In this document: in pieces, positions 36,535 to 45,433 of the stretch
Layout of the letters: the number at the start of each line of letters is the position of its first letter
Numbering within the stretch: the stretch's first letter is position 1
Assembly (NCBI GenBank): GCA_010672585.1
Contig: JAAHGF010000002.1
Span: forward strand, 363,043-427,042
Direction of reading: 5' to 3'
DNA from: Okeania sp. SIO1I7
Lineage (GTDB): Bacteria > Cyanobacteriota > Cyanobacteriia > Cyanobacteriales > Microcoleaceae
DNA: 64,000 nt
Program-made: the position numbers and the translations under genes
Notes under the pieces: model-generated
What the model was told of the DNA's origin: nothing
What the model saw: only the letters and a program-made list of their open reading frames with translations
Databases searched by the model: none

Positions 36535-38277
36535 ATGAACAGTATCAAAAGTACTTGGACTTATATATTTTGGCTAGGACCAATTTTAACTATTATTGGT
36601 GTATCAGCAGGTGTTGTTTCAGGAACTTGGGAACCTATACCATTAAGTTTAATAATTACTGGCATAGTTATAATTGGTTTGTGGGTTTTTTATCAAGCTT
36701 ATTCAGTAGAACAAAACTCAACTACAACTTGGTGGAGTGTACGAGCAACAGAAGCAGGCACAAATGCAATTTTTGCCACGATTTCTGTACTAATAATTCT
36801 GGGGTTAATCAACTTTTTAGCAGTTCGTTATCAAACTAGAATAGACTTTACTGAAAATCAAAAATTTACATTATCGCCTCAAACTATAGAAGTATTAGAA
36901 AATCTCGAACAACCAGTCAAACTTTGGATATTTGACCGAGGGGAAAATCCTCAATACACTCAACTAATAGAAAATTATCAAAGACAAGCAAATGGTAAAT
37001 TTAGCTTTGAATTAGTAGATCCTCAGAAACAACCAGGAAAAGCTAATGAATTTGGAGTTCAACAGTTAGGAGAAATTCATCTCGAAGCTGGAGAGAGGAA
37101 AGAAGTTATTATTAGTAGAAAACTAGAACCACTAACAGAATCTAAACTAACTAACAACATAGAAGAAATACTCGGTGGCAGAATCTTAACAATATACTTT
37201 ATTCAAGGTCATGGTGAACGAGAATTAGAAGAAGGTCAAAGAGGTTTTTCAGACGCTGTTAAGGCTCTTGAAAATAAAAAATATATAGTAGAATCTATAA
37301 ATTTGGCAAGCATTTCTCAAGTACCTGAAGATGCAGATGTTGTGATTATTGCAGGTCCACAAAGAGAATTTTTAGAGGCAGAAGTTACTGCTTTAAAAGA
37401 CTATTTAGACCGAGGTGGTGGTGTGTTTATCATGTTAGACCCAAGCACCGACCCAGAATTAGATGATTTATTTGAAGAGTGGGGAGTATTAGTTGACGAT
37501 CGCCTGGCAATAGATGACCCGAATGTTGGTCGGTTAGTAGGTCTTGACCCTTGGGTGGTATTAGTTAGCAGCTATGGAGAACATCCTATTACTCAAGACT
37601 TTAGCAATGGTATTTCATTATATCCCTTCGCTCGACCGATAGAAAGTGAAACCGTGGATGGAATAGTAGAAAGTCCGCTAATTTGGACTAATGATCAAAG
37701 TTGGGCCGAAACAGATTTAAGGGGTCAGTTACAGTTTAATGAGGGTCGCGATCGCCTTGGACCATTATCAATAGGTGTAGCTTTTACTCGTTCTTCTACT
37801 GCAGAAAAAGGTAATGAAACAGGATTAGACCTTACTCCTATTCCTCCACTTCCTGGTCAACCACCGAATGAACCTGTGCTAACTTCTACTTCAGAGTTAG
37901 AAGACCAAAAAGAGATAACTTCAGCAGAAGTTATTCCTCCACTTCCTGGTCAACCACCAGATGAATTTGACCCTACAGAAATAGTAGAAAAATCAGAAAA
38001 TACATCTGAAGAAGCGCGTTTAGTAGTGTTAGGAAATTCTCAATTTGCTACAAATGGTTGGTTTCAACAACAACTCAATAAAGATGTTTTTCTTAATTCA
38101 GTTTCTTGGTTAGGTAAATCAGAACAAGAAACTCTTTCTATTAGTCCGAGAAAAAACACAAATCGTCGTATTGCAATGAAGTTAGTAAGAGCTAGATTTT
38201 TAAGTTGGATGGCAATAGTCATTTTGCCACTTTTAGGGTTTACAATTGGTGGAATTATTTGGTGGCGAAGACGTTAA
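36535..38277 (+). CDS. GldG-like ABC transport accessory protein
   Basis: 580 residues. Three membrane helices: two at the N-terminus (residues about 10-30 and 34-52) plus one after residue 80 (IFATISVLIILGLINFLAVR). A periplasmic or extracytosolic domain follows (FTLSPQTIEVLENLEQPVKL, IYFIQGHGERELEEGQRGF, DYLDRGGGVFIMLDPSTDPE), typical of the GldG/ABC-type_uncharacterised family. A C-terminal helix (SWMAIVILPLLGFTIGGIIW) ends in RRR. A low-complexity insert near residue 435 contains PPLPGQPP twice. It is expected to work with the ATPase and permease at 23-25 kb, from which it is separated by the accessory block. The substrate is unknown; in gliding bacteria the system is linked to motility. 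Confidence 0.9.
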   Translation: MNSIKSTWTYIFWLGPILTIIGVSAGVVSGTWEPIPLSLIITGIVIIGLWVFYQAYSVEQNSTTTWWSVRATEAGTNAIFATISVLIILGLINFLAVRYQTRIDFTENQKFTLSPQTIEVLENLEQPVKLWIFDRGENPQYTQLIENYQRQANGKFSFELVDPQKQPGKANEFGVQQLGEIHLEAGERKEVIISRKLEPLTESKLTNNIEEILGGRILTIYFIQGHGERELEEGQRGFSDAVKALENKKYIVESINLASISQVPEDADVVIIAGPQREFLEAEVTALKDYLDRGGGVFIMLDPSTDPELDDLFEEWGVLVDDRLAIDDPNVGRLVGLDPWVVLVSSYGEHPITQDFSNGISLYPFARPIESETVDGIVESPLIWTNDQSWAETDLRGQLQFNEGRDRLGPLSIGVAFTRSSTAEKGNETGLDLTPIPPLPGQPPNEPVLTSTSELEDQKEITSAEVIPPLPGQPPDEFDPTEIVEKSENTSEEARLVVLGNSQFATNGWFQQQLNKDVFLNSVSWLGKSEQETLSISPRKNTNRRIAMKLVRARFLSWMAIVILPLLGFTIGGIIWWRRR

Positions 38278-38571
38278 TGAAGTCAGAAGTTAGAAGTCAC
38301 AAGTCAGAAGTTGTTTTTTTTAACGGAGATTTACTAATGAAGTCAGAAGTTAGAAGTCAGAAGTTGTTTTTTTTAACGGAGATTTACTAATGAAGTCAGA
38401 AGTTAGAAGTCACAAGTCAGAAGTTGTTTTTTTTAACGGAGACTTACTAATGAAGTCAGAAGTTAGAAGTCACAAGTCAGAAGTTGTTTTTTTTAACGGA
38501 GACTTACTAATGAAGTCAGAAGTTAGAAGTCACAAGTCAGAAGTTGTTTTTTTAACGGAGATTTCTGAAGT
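38278..38571. repeat. Five tandem ~60-bp units after the GldG-like gene
   Basis: Units begin at 38278, 38338, 38391, 38451 and 38511 (60, 53, 60, 60 bp). Each contains GAAGTCAGAAGTTAGAAGTC, a T8 run and AACGGAGA(T/C)TTACTAATG. The GGAG..ATG spacing mimics a start site, so open frames of 61-67 codons exist (repeating MKSEVRSHKSEVVFFNGDLL), but they are repeat translations and are not accepted as genes. Degraded copies continue to about 38745. The rest of 38572-39104 has no gene; it holds pieces shared with 16900-16985 and 40370-40450 (GGCGAGGAAACCTCGCCATA) and TTAATTA heptamers at about 39050-39085. Confidence 0.85.
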
Positions 38572-39104
38572 TATAAGTCAGTATAATCGTTAAAAAGTAT
38601 ATATTTTTGGAGCATGAAAAAAGCTAAATAAATGATTAGAGACTGCCATGACGATAATGAATTCAGAAGTCATAATTCAAAGGTCATAAGCTGTTTTTTT
38701 AACGGAGATTTCTGAAGTTATAAGTCAGTATAACGGAGGTACTAAAACATCCAATTAATGACTTAAAAAGCTTTTTTTGTTTAAGTTCTATTGGGAAATT
38801 TATGTCAAAGTTGATTGAATAGTTAGAGACTTTTATGATAGAGCAGATTCCAGGTTAATATGCTACAACTGACGCCCGGGAATACTTTTACCGAAAAATT
38901 GTGGTTGAAAGCCTCCTCTTTTAAGAGGATAAAAGCCGTCGTTAACGTAGCTTCCTGAAGGGTGGGATGGCGAGGAAACCTCGCCATATCCAATCGACCA
39001 ACAGAAGAAAAATTTTCCTTTGAGTAAATCCTCTTCTTTTAAAGGAGAGGTAATTATTAATTATTAATTATTAATTATTAATTGTTAAACTACTCCCTAA
39101 AATT

Positions 39105-40160
39105 ATGAAAATCAAGAAAACAACTTTAACATTAATATTAACAGCACTTGCTTTAGGTGGGTTTGTTTATTTTTATGAAATTAGAGGTAAGCAGCAACAA
39201 GCTGAATTGCAAGAACAACAAAAACAGGTGTTTAATTTTGATTCAGAAGAAATTCAGGCTATTACTATCAAACAAGAATCAGAAATATTAACCCTGACAA
39301 AGGATGAAAATGCCGAAGAAACTACTTGGAAAATAACTGCACCTGTAGAAAAAGAAGCCGATCTACTAACAGTAGAATTTTTGTTAGACCAAATAACAGG
39401 ATTAAAAAGCGATCGCTCTATTAATACTCCTGTTTCTCAGTTATCTGAATATGGTTTAGAAAAACCAGAAATTACTGTAGAAATTAAACTTCAAGACGAT
39501 CAAACTAGGAGATTGTTTTTAGGTAAACCAGACTTTGATGGTACTTCTATATATTCTCAAGTAGAAGCAGAAGGAGAACCACCAAAAGAGGTATCTGTTT
39601 TGTTATTATCTGTCAACTTCAAAAATGTTTTAACTAAACCAGTTGCAGAATGGGAAAAACAAGAAAAATCAGAAGAATCATCTGCAGAAACAGAAGAATC
39701 TACTGAGAAAAAAGATGAACCAGAAACCGCTAAACCATCCTCAGAAAAATCTCCCGAACAATTAGAAGAATCTACTGAAAAAAAAGACGAACTGCCAAGA
39801 GAAAAATCATCTCCTAATGAAGAATCATCGGCAGAAACAGAAGAATCTACCGAGAAAAAAGATGAACCAGAAACCGCTAAACCATCCTCAGAAAAATCTC
39901 CCGAACAATTAGAAGAATCTACTGAAAAAAAAGACGAACTGCCAAGAGAAAAATCATCTCCTAATGAAGAATCATCGGCAGAAACAGAAGAATCTACCGA
40001 GAAAAAAGATGAACCAGAAACCGCTAAACCATCCTCAGAAAAATCTCCCGAACAATTAGAAGAATCTACTGAAAAAAAAGACGAACTGCCAAGAGAAAAA
40101 TCATCTCCTAATCCAGAAGTATCTCCTTCACCTACTGATGATTATTTACTCACAGAATAG
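39105..40160 (+). CDS. DUF4340 protein with 49-residue tandem repeat tail
   Basis: 351 residues. An N-terminal anchor (TTLTLILTALALGGFVYFYE) is followed by a DUF4340 domain to about residue 185 (FDSEEIQAITIKQESEILTL, ITAPVEKEADLLTVEFLLDQ, GLEKPEITVEIKLQDD, TRRLFLGKPDFDGTSIYSQV). DUF4340 proteins accompany GldG-like proteins in many cyanobacteria and fit an ABC export system. Residues 190-336 are three near-identical copies of a 49-residue Glu/Ser/Pro/Lys unit (EESSAETEESTEKKDEPETA...). The repeat (147 bp, 39672-40112) is strongly acidic and disordered and is probably a recent in-frame expansion. It ends with a short Pro/Ser tail. Confidence 0.88.
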   Translation: MKIKKTTLTLILTALALGGFVYFYEIRGKQQQAELQEQQKQVFNFDSEEIQAITIKQESEILTLTKDENAEETTWKITAPVEKEADLLTVEFLLDQITGLKSDRSINTPVSQLSEYGLEKPEITVEIKLQDDQTRRLFLGKPDFDGTSIYSQVEAEGEPPKEVSVLLLSVNFKNVLTKPVAEWEKQEKSEESSAETEESTEKKDEPETAKPSSEKSPEQLEESTEKKDELPREKSSPNEESSAETEESTEKKDEPETAKPSSEKSPEQLEESTEKKDELPREKSSPNEESSAETEESTEKKDEPETAKPSSEKSPEQLEESTEKKDELPREKSSPNPEVSPSPTDDYLLTE

Positions 40161-40297
40161 CAAGCATTTCCTCCGGAATGCTGCGCAAACAGCACTCAGC
40201 ATTCAGCACTCAGCGATCGCTTATCAGTTATTAACTTATTATCTGAGAAGAAAAATTAAAAATTATGTTTATGCACCATTCCGCAGAAAATGCTTAC
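40160..40297. mobile_element. Short element of the GTAAGCATT family
   Basis: GCAAGCATTTCCTCCGGAAT begins right after the DUF4340 stop codon, and AAAATGCTTAC ends at 40297. CAGCACTCAGC-type units and a GCGATCGC octamer lie inside. The remainder of 40298-40585 has no gene; it contains a copy of the GATGGCGAGGAGACCTCGCC repeat and a CTGATAA array (40500-40523). Confidence 0.5.
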
Positions 40298-40585
40298 ACA
40301 GAATAACTAAATTTATCCCGTAAATGAGTATATTTACTAGAAAGAATAGCTTACATTTTAACCGAAAAATTGAGGTAGTTACGCCTCCTCTTTTAAGAGG
40401 ATAAAAAGCTGTCGAGAGATGGCGAGGAGACCTCGCCATATCTAATCGACCAAGAGAAAAAGAAGATTCCGTATTTAAAGCCTCCTTATTTCAGAGGTAC
40501 TGATAACTGATAACTGATAACTCAAATAGCCCTGAATTAATATCGTAGAATATAACTAATATCAAATGACATAAAAGAGATTAAC

Positions 40586-41203
40586 ATGATTGTAGAAACT
40601 ATCCCACAATTAATGACCTTGGATGAATTTTCAGATTGGTATCCAGATGGTTATGGTCGTTATGAATTACACAATGGAGTTGTTTTTGAAATGCAACCTA
40701 CTGGAACTCACGAACAAGTAGCAGGTTTTCTTGCTCTTAAACTAGGAGCACAAATCGAACTTCTTGAACTTCCTTATATTATTCCCAGACAAGCAATTGT
40801 TAAACCTATAGATACAGATAAATCTGGTTATAATCCAGATGTAATTGTTCTGGATAAATCTGCTTTCAAAAATGAATCTTTATGGAAAAAACGTTCCACA
40901 ATTACTCAAGGAAAAACAGTCAAACTAATTATTGAAGTTGTAAGTACAAATTGGCGCGATGATTATGGTCATAAATTAATTGATTATGAGAAATTAGAAA
41001 TACCTGAATATTGGATAGTTGATTATTTAGGATTAGGAGGAAAACGTTATATCGGCGACCCCAAACAACCTACTTTGTCAATTTATCAGTTAATTGATGG
41101 GGAATACCAAGTACAACAATTTAGAGGAGATGAAAAAATTATTTCTCCTACATTTCCAGAGTTGAAATTAACCGCCAAACAGATTTTTGCAGTAGGAGAT
41201 TAA
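40586..41203 (+). CDS. Uma2-family (DUF820) PD-(D/E)XK protein
   Basis: 205 residues. Landmarks are MTLDEFSDWYPDGYGRYELH, NGVVFEMQPTGTHEQVAGFL, then SGYNPDVIVLDKSAFK, KLIIEVVSTNWRDDYGHKLI and DYEKLEIPEYWIVDYLGLGG. The core residues Asp (YNPDVIV) and Glu-x-Val (IIEVVS) with Asp-Tyr downstream match the Uma2 fold. It is a second, divergent member of the family represented at 35681, so the two are not a recent duplication. It is probably monocistronic. ATG 40586 follows AAAGAGATTAAC with GAGA as a weak ribosome site. Confidence 0.92.
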   Translation: MIVETIPQLMTLDEFSDWYPDGYGRYELHNGVVFEMQPTGTHEQVAGFLALKLGAQIELLELPYIIPRQAIVKPIDTDKSGYNPDVIVLDKSAFKNESLWKKRSTITQGKTVKLIIEVVSTNWRDDYGHKLIDYEKLEIPEYWIVDYLGLGGKRYIGDPKQPTLSIYQLIDGEYQVQQFRGDEKIISPTFPELKLTAKQIFAVGD

Positions 41204-41493
41204 AAAAATAGAAAATCAGATTTTTGACCTCCTAGACAAACAGCTAAAAAGTTGTTTGCAAACAACAGCAAAATTTTCAAACTGTTCCGATATTTTCTCT
41301 CTTGGGTTTAATACCCTACACCTCTAACAGATGTAATAAATGTCTGTATTATCCTCTAGTTAATTAAGCTACTTTTACTCAAAATAGATGAAGCGTAATA
41401 GCCAGAACTGCTAAAATATTGAAAAACATTACACTTAAATTAATTAAAGACCCAAATTTCCAGAGTAAATTCCCCACTTATGACATAACAACC

Positions 41494-42642
41494 ATGACTC
41501 AAACTGCACTTAATATAGGGACAACAGTAACCGACACCCAAAATGACGTTGAACTGCGTAAAGTATTCAAAGTGTTTGAAGGCCATACAGCCGTAAGAGG
41601 TGTGGACCTGAATATTCGTCAAGGAGAATTTTTTAGTATTCTTGGCCCTTCTGGCTGTGGTAAGACTACAACATTACGCTTAATTGCTGGGTTTGAATCC
41701 CCATCAGCAGGTGAAATAATGATTAGGGGAGTATCCATGAATCAAACTCCCCCTTACCGTCGCCCTGTAAATACTGTTTTCCAAAGTTACGCTCTATTTA
41801 ATCATCTCAGTGTCAAAGATAATATTGCCTTTGGACTAAAAATTAAACGTGTAGGAAAAACTGAAACCGAAGAAAAAGTTGCACAAGCTTTACGGTTAGT
41901 GAAAATGGAAAAATTTGCCGACCGCTATCCCAATCAAATATCTGGTGGGCAACAACAAAGGGTGGCTTTAGCAAGGGCGTTGGTAAATCGTCCCGCAGTA
42001 TTATTATTAGATGAACCTCTTGGTGCCCTAGACTTGAAACTACGCAAACAAATGCAAATGGAATTGTCTAGTTTACATCGAGATTTAGGCGTAACATTTG
42101 TGATGGTAACTCACGACCAAGAAGAAGCTATGAGTATGTCTGACCGTATTGCGGTGATGCACGAAGGTAGAATAGAGCAGATAGGTTCCCCTCAAGAAAT
42201 TTACGAGCGGCCTGAAAGTCCTTTTGTCGCAGATTTTATTGGAGAGACGAATTTATTTCAGGGTAGAGTTGAATTTATCGATCGTTCAAATATAGTAGTT
42301 GAGACAGATCGTGGTATGAAAATTGTTGTACAACAATCAACGGTTAGTGAAGAAGAGAAAAATGGAGAGATTTATACAGGTGCTTCCGTAGTCGTCAGTG
42401 TGCGGCCAGAGAAAATAGAGCTAAGTCTTTATTCCCCAGATGTATCAGAAAATTGTTTTGAAGGTAGATTAATGAATGTCATGTATATGGGGACTCATGT
42501 ATATTATCATGTAAATCTGTTGTCAGGCGATCGCATGACAATTAGACAACCCAATACAGAAGGAACTTTGCCCAGCGCAGATACTCCTATCTATATTTAT
42601 TGGGCAAAACAAAATTGTTTAGCTCTCAGCGAAACAAGATAA
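41494..42642 (+). CDS. potA: Spermidine/putrescine ABC transporter ATP-binding protein
   Basis: 382 residues from ATG 41494. The frame also opens at TTG 41419, but the family normally starts just before [20 protein letters not shown], so the ATG is preferred. Walker A is [11 protein letters not shown]-loop [12 protein letters not shown], signature [16 protein letters not shown], Walker [12 protein letters not shown] and H-loop VTHDQEEAM. The C-terminal TOBE domain spans about residues 275-375 ([16 protein letters not shown]). PotA drives uptake of polyamines in the cytosolic membrane. Genes for the binding protein and both permeases follow on the same strand with repeat-rich gaps of 134, 307 and 269 bp, so this is a loose cluster rather than a tight operon. 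Confidence 0.93.
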   Translation: MTQTALNIGTTVTDTQNDVELRKVFKVFEGHTAVRGVDLNIRQGEFFSILGPSGCGKTTTLRLIAGFESPSAGEIMIRGVSMNQTPPYRRPVNTVFQSYALFNHLSVKDNIAFGLKIKRVGKTETEEKVAQALRLVKMEKFADRYPNQISGGQQQRVALARALVNRPAVLLLDEPLGALDLKLRKQMQMELSSLHRDLGVTFVMVTHDQEEAMSMSDRIAVMHEGRIEQIGSPQEIYERPESPFVADFIGETNLFQGRVEFIDRSNIVVETDRGMKIVVQQSTVSEEEKNGEIYTGASVVVSVRPEKIELSLYSPDVSENCFEGRLMNVMYMGTHVYYHVNLLSGDRMTIRQPNTEGTLPSADTPIYIYWAKQNCLALSETR

Positions 42643-42743
42643 TAAAAACCTATGAAAAATTACCGAATAATTAAGTTTTAAACCTTCTCCTTTAAAGGAG
42701 AAAAATTTTCCTTAAGCGTTAATCCTCTCCTTGAAAAGAAGAG

Positions 42744-42780
42744 GTAATTGTTAATTATTAATTATTAATTATTAATTGTT
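42744..42780. repeat. TTAATTA heptamer array reaching the potD start
   Basis: Tandem TTAATTA units run from about 42744 and end in ATTAATTG TTG at the annotated potD start. Similar AT heptamers are at about 24155-24187, 39050-39085 and 45243-45290. Because of them potD has no recognisable ribosome site. Confidence 0.7.
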
Positions 42781-43942
42781 GAAAGTGCCTCCAACTAATT
42801 TCGATAAACATCGGGGAAATCTTATTGCTGCATCTGTTGACAAGCAAGATGCTGGCACTTATAGACGTCAATTTCTCAAAACGTCAGCAGCTACCATCGC
42901 AGCTTCAGCTCTATCTAGTTGTGGTTGGAGATTAGCAGAAGTAAAATCTAACCCCCGAATGCAGGGAGATTCAGATTTACTCTATATCTATACTTGGGCA
43001 GGTTATACAGATCAAGATTTGCTCGATCGCTTCTACGATGAAACAGGAATCAAAGTAGTTGCAGATGTGTTTGACTCTAATGAGTCGATGCTAGCTAGAG
43101 TACAAGCTGGAGGAGGTGGAGCATATAGCATCATCTATCCGTCTGATTATATGGTGCAAAAAATGGAATCTCTGGGTTTGCTGACAGAGTTAGACCATTC
43201 TCTAATTCTTGGTTTAGACGATCTGTTCCCTGAATTTCAAGACCCTATATATGACCGTGGTAATACCTATAGTGTACCCATAAGTTGGGGTACTACTGGT
43301 TTAATTTACAATCGCAAACTGTTACCAACTGCGCCCACTGACTGGGAGTATCTCTGGGAAAATCAAGATTTAATATCGAAGCGCCTGACCCTAGTTAATG
43401 ACGTACGCGAGGTGATGGGGTGTGCTTTGCGAAAGCTGGGATATTCCTATAACTCTACCAATGTAGAAAATATCAGGGGAGCTTACCAAGAGTTACTCAT
43501 ACTTAGACCAGCGATCGCCTCTTTTACTACAGATGGTTGGCGGTCTCAAATTTTAGTAGAAGATTTGTTGATTGCCATGTGTTATTCTTCTGATGCTGCA
43601 GAAATTAAACCAGAAAATGAAGACTTAGAATATATTACTCCCCGCAGTGGTTCATCTCTGTGGACGGATACATTAGTAATTCCGACAAATGCTCCTAACC
43701 CTGATGGTGCCTATCAGTGGATTAATTTTATGTTACAGCCAGATATAGCAGCCGAAATTGTGGAGAGACTGAGTTTTGCGACACCTTCTCGTGAAGCTTA
43801 TCGAAGATTATCGGAAGAACTAAAAGAAGATCCTACTTTATTTCCCCCAGAATCAATTATTGAAAAGTGTGAAAGTTTAGCTCCACTGGGTGAATATGAA
43901 GAAGTTTATGATGAATACTGGACGAAATTAAGAAGTGGATAG
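42776..43942 (+). CDS. potD: Polyamine ABC transporter substrate-binding protein
   Basis: About 388 residues. No ATG start exists upstream of the export signal, so a TTG (42776 or 42779) or GTG (42785) must be used. The N-terminus has a twin-arginine motif and lipobox-like end (YRRQFLKTSAATIAASALSS, then CGW), meaning Tat export and probable lipid anchoring. The PotD/PotF-like mature domain contains YIYTWAGYTDQDLLDRFYDE, GIKVVADVFDSNESMLARVQ, YSIIYPSDYMVQKMESLGLL and VPISWGTTGLIYNRK. It captures spermidine or putrescine outside the membrane for the PotBC channel. The context of potA upstream and potB, potC downstream supports the call. Confidence 0.92.
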   Translation: MLKVPPTNFDKHRGNLIAASVDKQDAGTYRRQFLKTSAATIAASALSSCGWRLAEVKSNPRMQGDSDLLYIYTWAGYTDQDLLDRFYDETGIKVVADVFDSNESMLARVQAGGGGAYSIIYPSDYMVQKMESLGLLTELDHSLILGLDDLFPEFQDPIYDRGNTYSVPISWGTTGLIYNRKLLPTAPTDWEYLWENQDLISKRLTLVNDVREVMGCALRKLGYSYNSTNVENIRGAYQELLILRPAIASFTTDGWRSQILVEDLLIAMCYSSDAAEIKPENEDLEYITPRSGSSLWTDTLVIPTNAPNPDGAYQWINFMLQPDIAAEIVERLSFATPSREAYRRLSEELKEDPTLFPPESIIEKCESLAPLGEYEEVYDEYWTKLRSG

Positions 43943-44216
43943 AAGTAAGAAGGAAGAAGGAAGAAGGAAGAGGGAAGAAGGAGGAAGAAGGAGGAAGGAA
44001 GAATAAAAATTCCTAAGTTTATCAGTAAGATGATTCTACGAACTTTTTTAGTTATTCAAGCCTAAGTATAAAGTTAATCAAATTCCTTGTTCCTGAAAAT
44101 ATAGAACCCAATAGTTGATAAATTTTCTAACTTCTATAGTGCTTATAGTGCTACAAAAAAGTGTTAGGGCATTGATAAAATTGAAACCCTTATAAAGTCA
44201 ATAGTTTTGACTTGAG

Positions 44217-44249
44217 CTGATAACTGATAACTGATAACTGATAACTGAA
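44217..44249 (+). promoter_or_regulatory. CTGATAA heptamer array abutting the potB start
   Basis: Four CTGATAA units ending CTGAA lie immediately before ATG 44250, leaving no room for a normal ribosome site. Upstream, 43943-44216 has GGAAGAA purine repeats (about 43948-44003) and otherwise AT-rich sequence, where the potB promoter may lie. Confidence 0.75.
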
Positions 44250-45164
44250 ATGACTACACCTACTAAATCATCTTCTACTATTTCATCTAATTATCAATCG
44301 AAAAATGGTATAGGTCAAATATTTAACAAAATGTTAGGTCCTCTAGCTTTATTAGGTCCTGCTGGTTTGTGGTTACTGTTGATATTAGTGTTGCCAACTT
44401 TAGTCATTTTCCAACTAAGTTTAGTAGAAAATATTCGACCGGGAGATTTAGTCAATCCTGATGGTATTGGCAACTATTTACGAGTATTTAACCTGATTAA
44501 TTTAAAAGTAATTTGGCGTTCAATCTATTTTGCTATAGGTACAACAATTTTATGTTTATTATTGGGATTTCCTGTAGCATATTGGATTGCTTTAATGTCG
44601 CCAAAACGGTGGCGAAATTTACTTTTATTAGGTTTTATTTTGCCCCTTTGGACTTCATCTTTATTACGCTCTTATGCTTGGATTACAATTTTACGACCCA
44701 CTGGCGTATTAAACTCAGTTATTGGCATTATCGGATTACCACCTTTAGAAGTATTGAATAGAACTCCGGCTGTTTTTATTGGTATGAGTTATAGTTATTT
44801 ACCTTATATTGTGACTATTCTTTATGCTTCTTTAGAAAAGTTAGACCGGAGATTATTAGAAGCATCGGCAGATTTAGGAGCAACCCCTATACAAACTTTT
44901 TGGAAAGTTACTGTTCCTCAAAGTTTACCTGGTATTGCTGCAGGTTCTTTATTAGTTTTTATTAGTTCTTTAGGAGATTTTGTTGACCCTGAATTATTGG
45001 GTGGTGCTTCTAGTATGACAGCTGCTCGATTAATTTATAATCAATTTTTAGGAGCAACTCAAAATTGGGGGTTTGGTTCTGCTTTGAGTATGGTTATGAT
45101 TTTTGGGGTGAGTATAGCGATCGCTCTTTTATTAAAATTTGGCGATGGTAAACCTTCTAAGTAG
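44250..45164 (+). CDS. potB: Polyamine ABC transporter permease PotB
   Basis: 304 residues, six membrane helices: GPAGLWLLLILVLPTLVIFQ, SIYFAIGTTILCLLLGFPVA, RNLLLLGFILPLWTSSLLRS, AVFIGMSYSYLPYIVTILYA, GIAAGSLLVFISSLGDFVDP and SALSMVMIFGVSIAIALLLK. The cytosolic EAA loop that contacts the ATPase is LLEASADLGATPIQTFWKVT, followed by VPQSLPGI. The family and position fit PotB. The TAG stop codon (45162-45164) is itself the first three bases of a TAGGGTTTGC element end, so the true C-terminus may once have been slightly different. Translation starts right behind a CTGATAA array. Confidence 0.93.
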   Translation: MTTPTKSSSTISSNYQSKNGIGQIFNKMLGPLALLGPAGLWLLLILVLPTLVIFQLSLVENIRPGDLVNPDGIGNYLRVFNLINLKVIWRSIYFAIGTTILCLLLGFPVAYWIALMSPKRWRNLLLLGFILPLWTSSLLRSYAWITILRPTGVLNSVIGIIGLPPLEVLNRTPAVFIGMSYSYLPYIVTILYASLEKLDRRLLEASADLGATPIQTFWKVTVPQSLPGIAAGSLLVFISSLGDFVDPELLGGASSMTAARLIYNQFLGATQNWGFGSALSMVMIFGVSIAIALLLKFGDGKPSK

Positions 45165-45240
45165 GGTTTGCGCTCAAAAGTCTTTTGGTAAGGGGAGGAG
45201 TCAGGAGACAGGAGGGGTGGGGAATGAGGGAGGAGGTAGG
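45162..45240. mobile_element. Solo end of the TAGGGTTTGC element family
   Basis: TAGGGTTTGCGCTCAAAAGTCTTTT is followed by GGAGGAGTCAGGAGACAGGA-type sequence, as in the left half of copies 1 and 3. No matching right end was found downstream, so it is truncated. The element supplies the potB stop codon. It is followed by TTAATTA heptamers (about 45243-45290) and then the CTGATAA array before potC. Confidence 0.6.
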
Positions 45241-45393
45241 ATTCAACAATTAATTATTAATTATTAATTATTAATTATTAATTATTACCTCTCCTTGGAA
45301 ACGGATAGGATTGAGTCAAAGGAAAAATTTTTCTTCTCTTGGTCGATTATTTCAAGCCTCTGACTTTCCTACGTCATGCTGCGCAAACAGGTA

Positions 45394-45433
45394 CTGATAA
45401 CTGATAACTGATAACTAATAACTGATAACTGAA
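45394..45433 (+). promoter_or_regulatory. CTGATAA heptamer array abutting the potC start
   Basis: Five CTGATAA-type units (one CTAATAA variant) end in CTGAA directly before ATG 45434. The sequence across the junction, ACTGAAATGA, is identical to that at the potB and Uma2 (35681) starts and at 62363-62372. Confidence 0.75.

Noticed and set aside
38278..38571. 60-bp tandem array as a CRISPR-like locus or small genes
   Set aside because: There are no spacers between units, and the open frames are only translations of the repeat, which is also found in other gaps.
41419..41493. Upstream TTG start for potA
   Set aside because: It would add 25 residues not expected in PotA; the ATG at 41494 agrees with the family.
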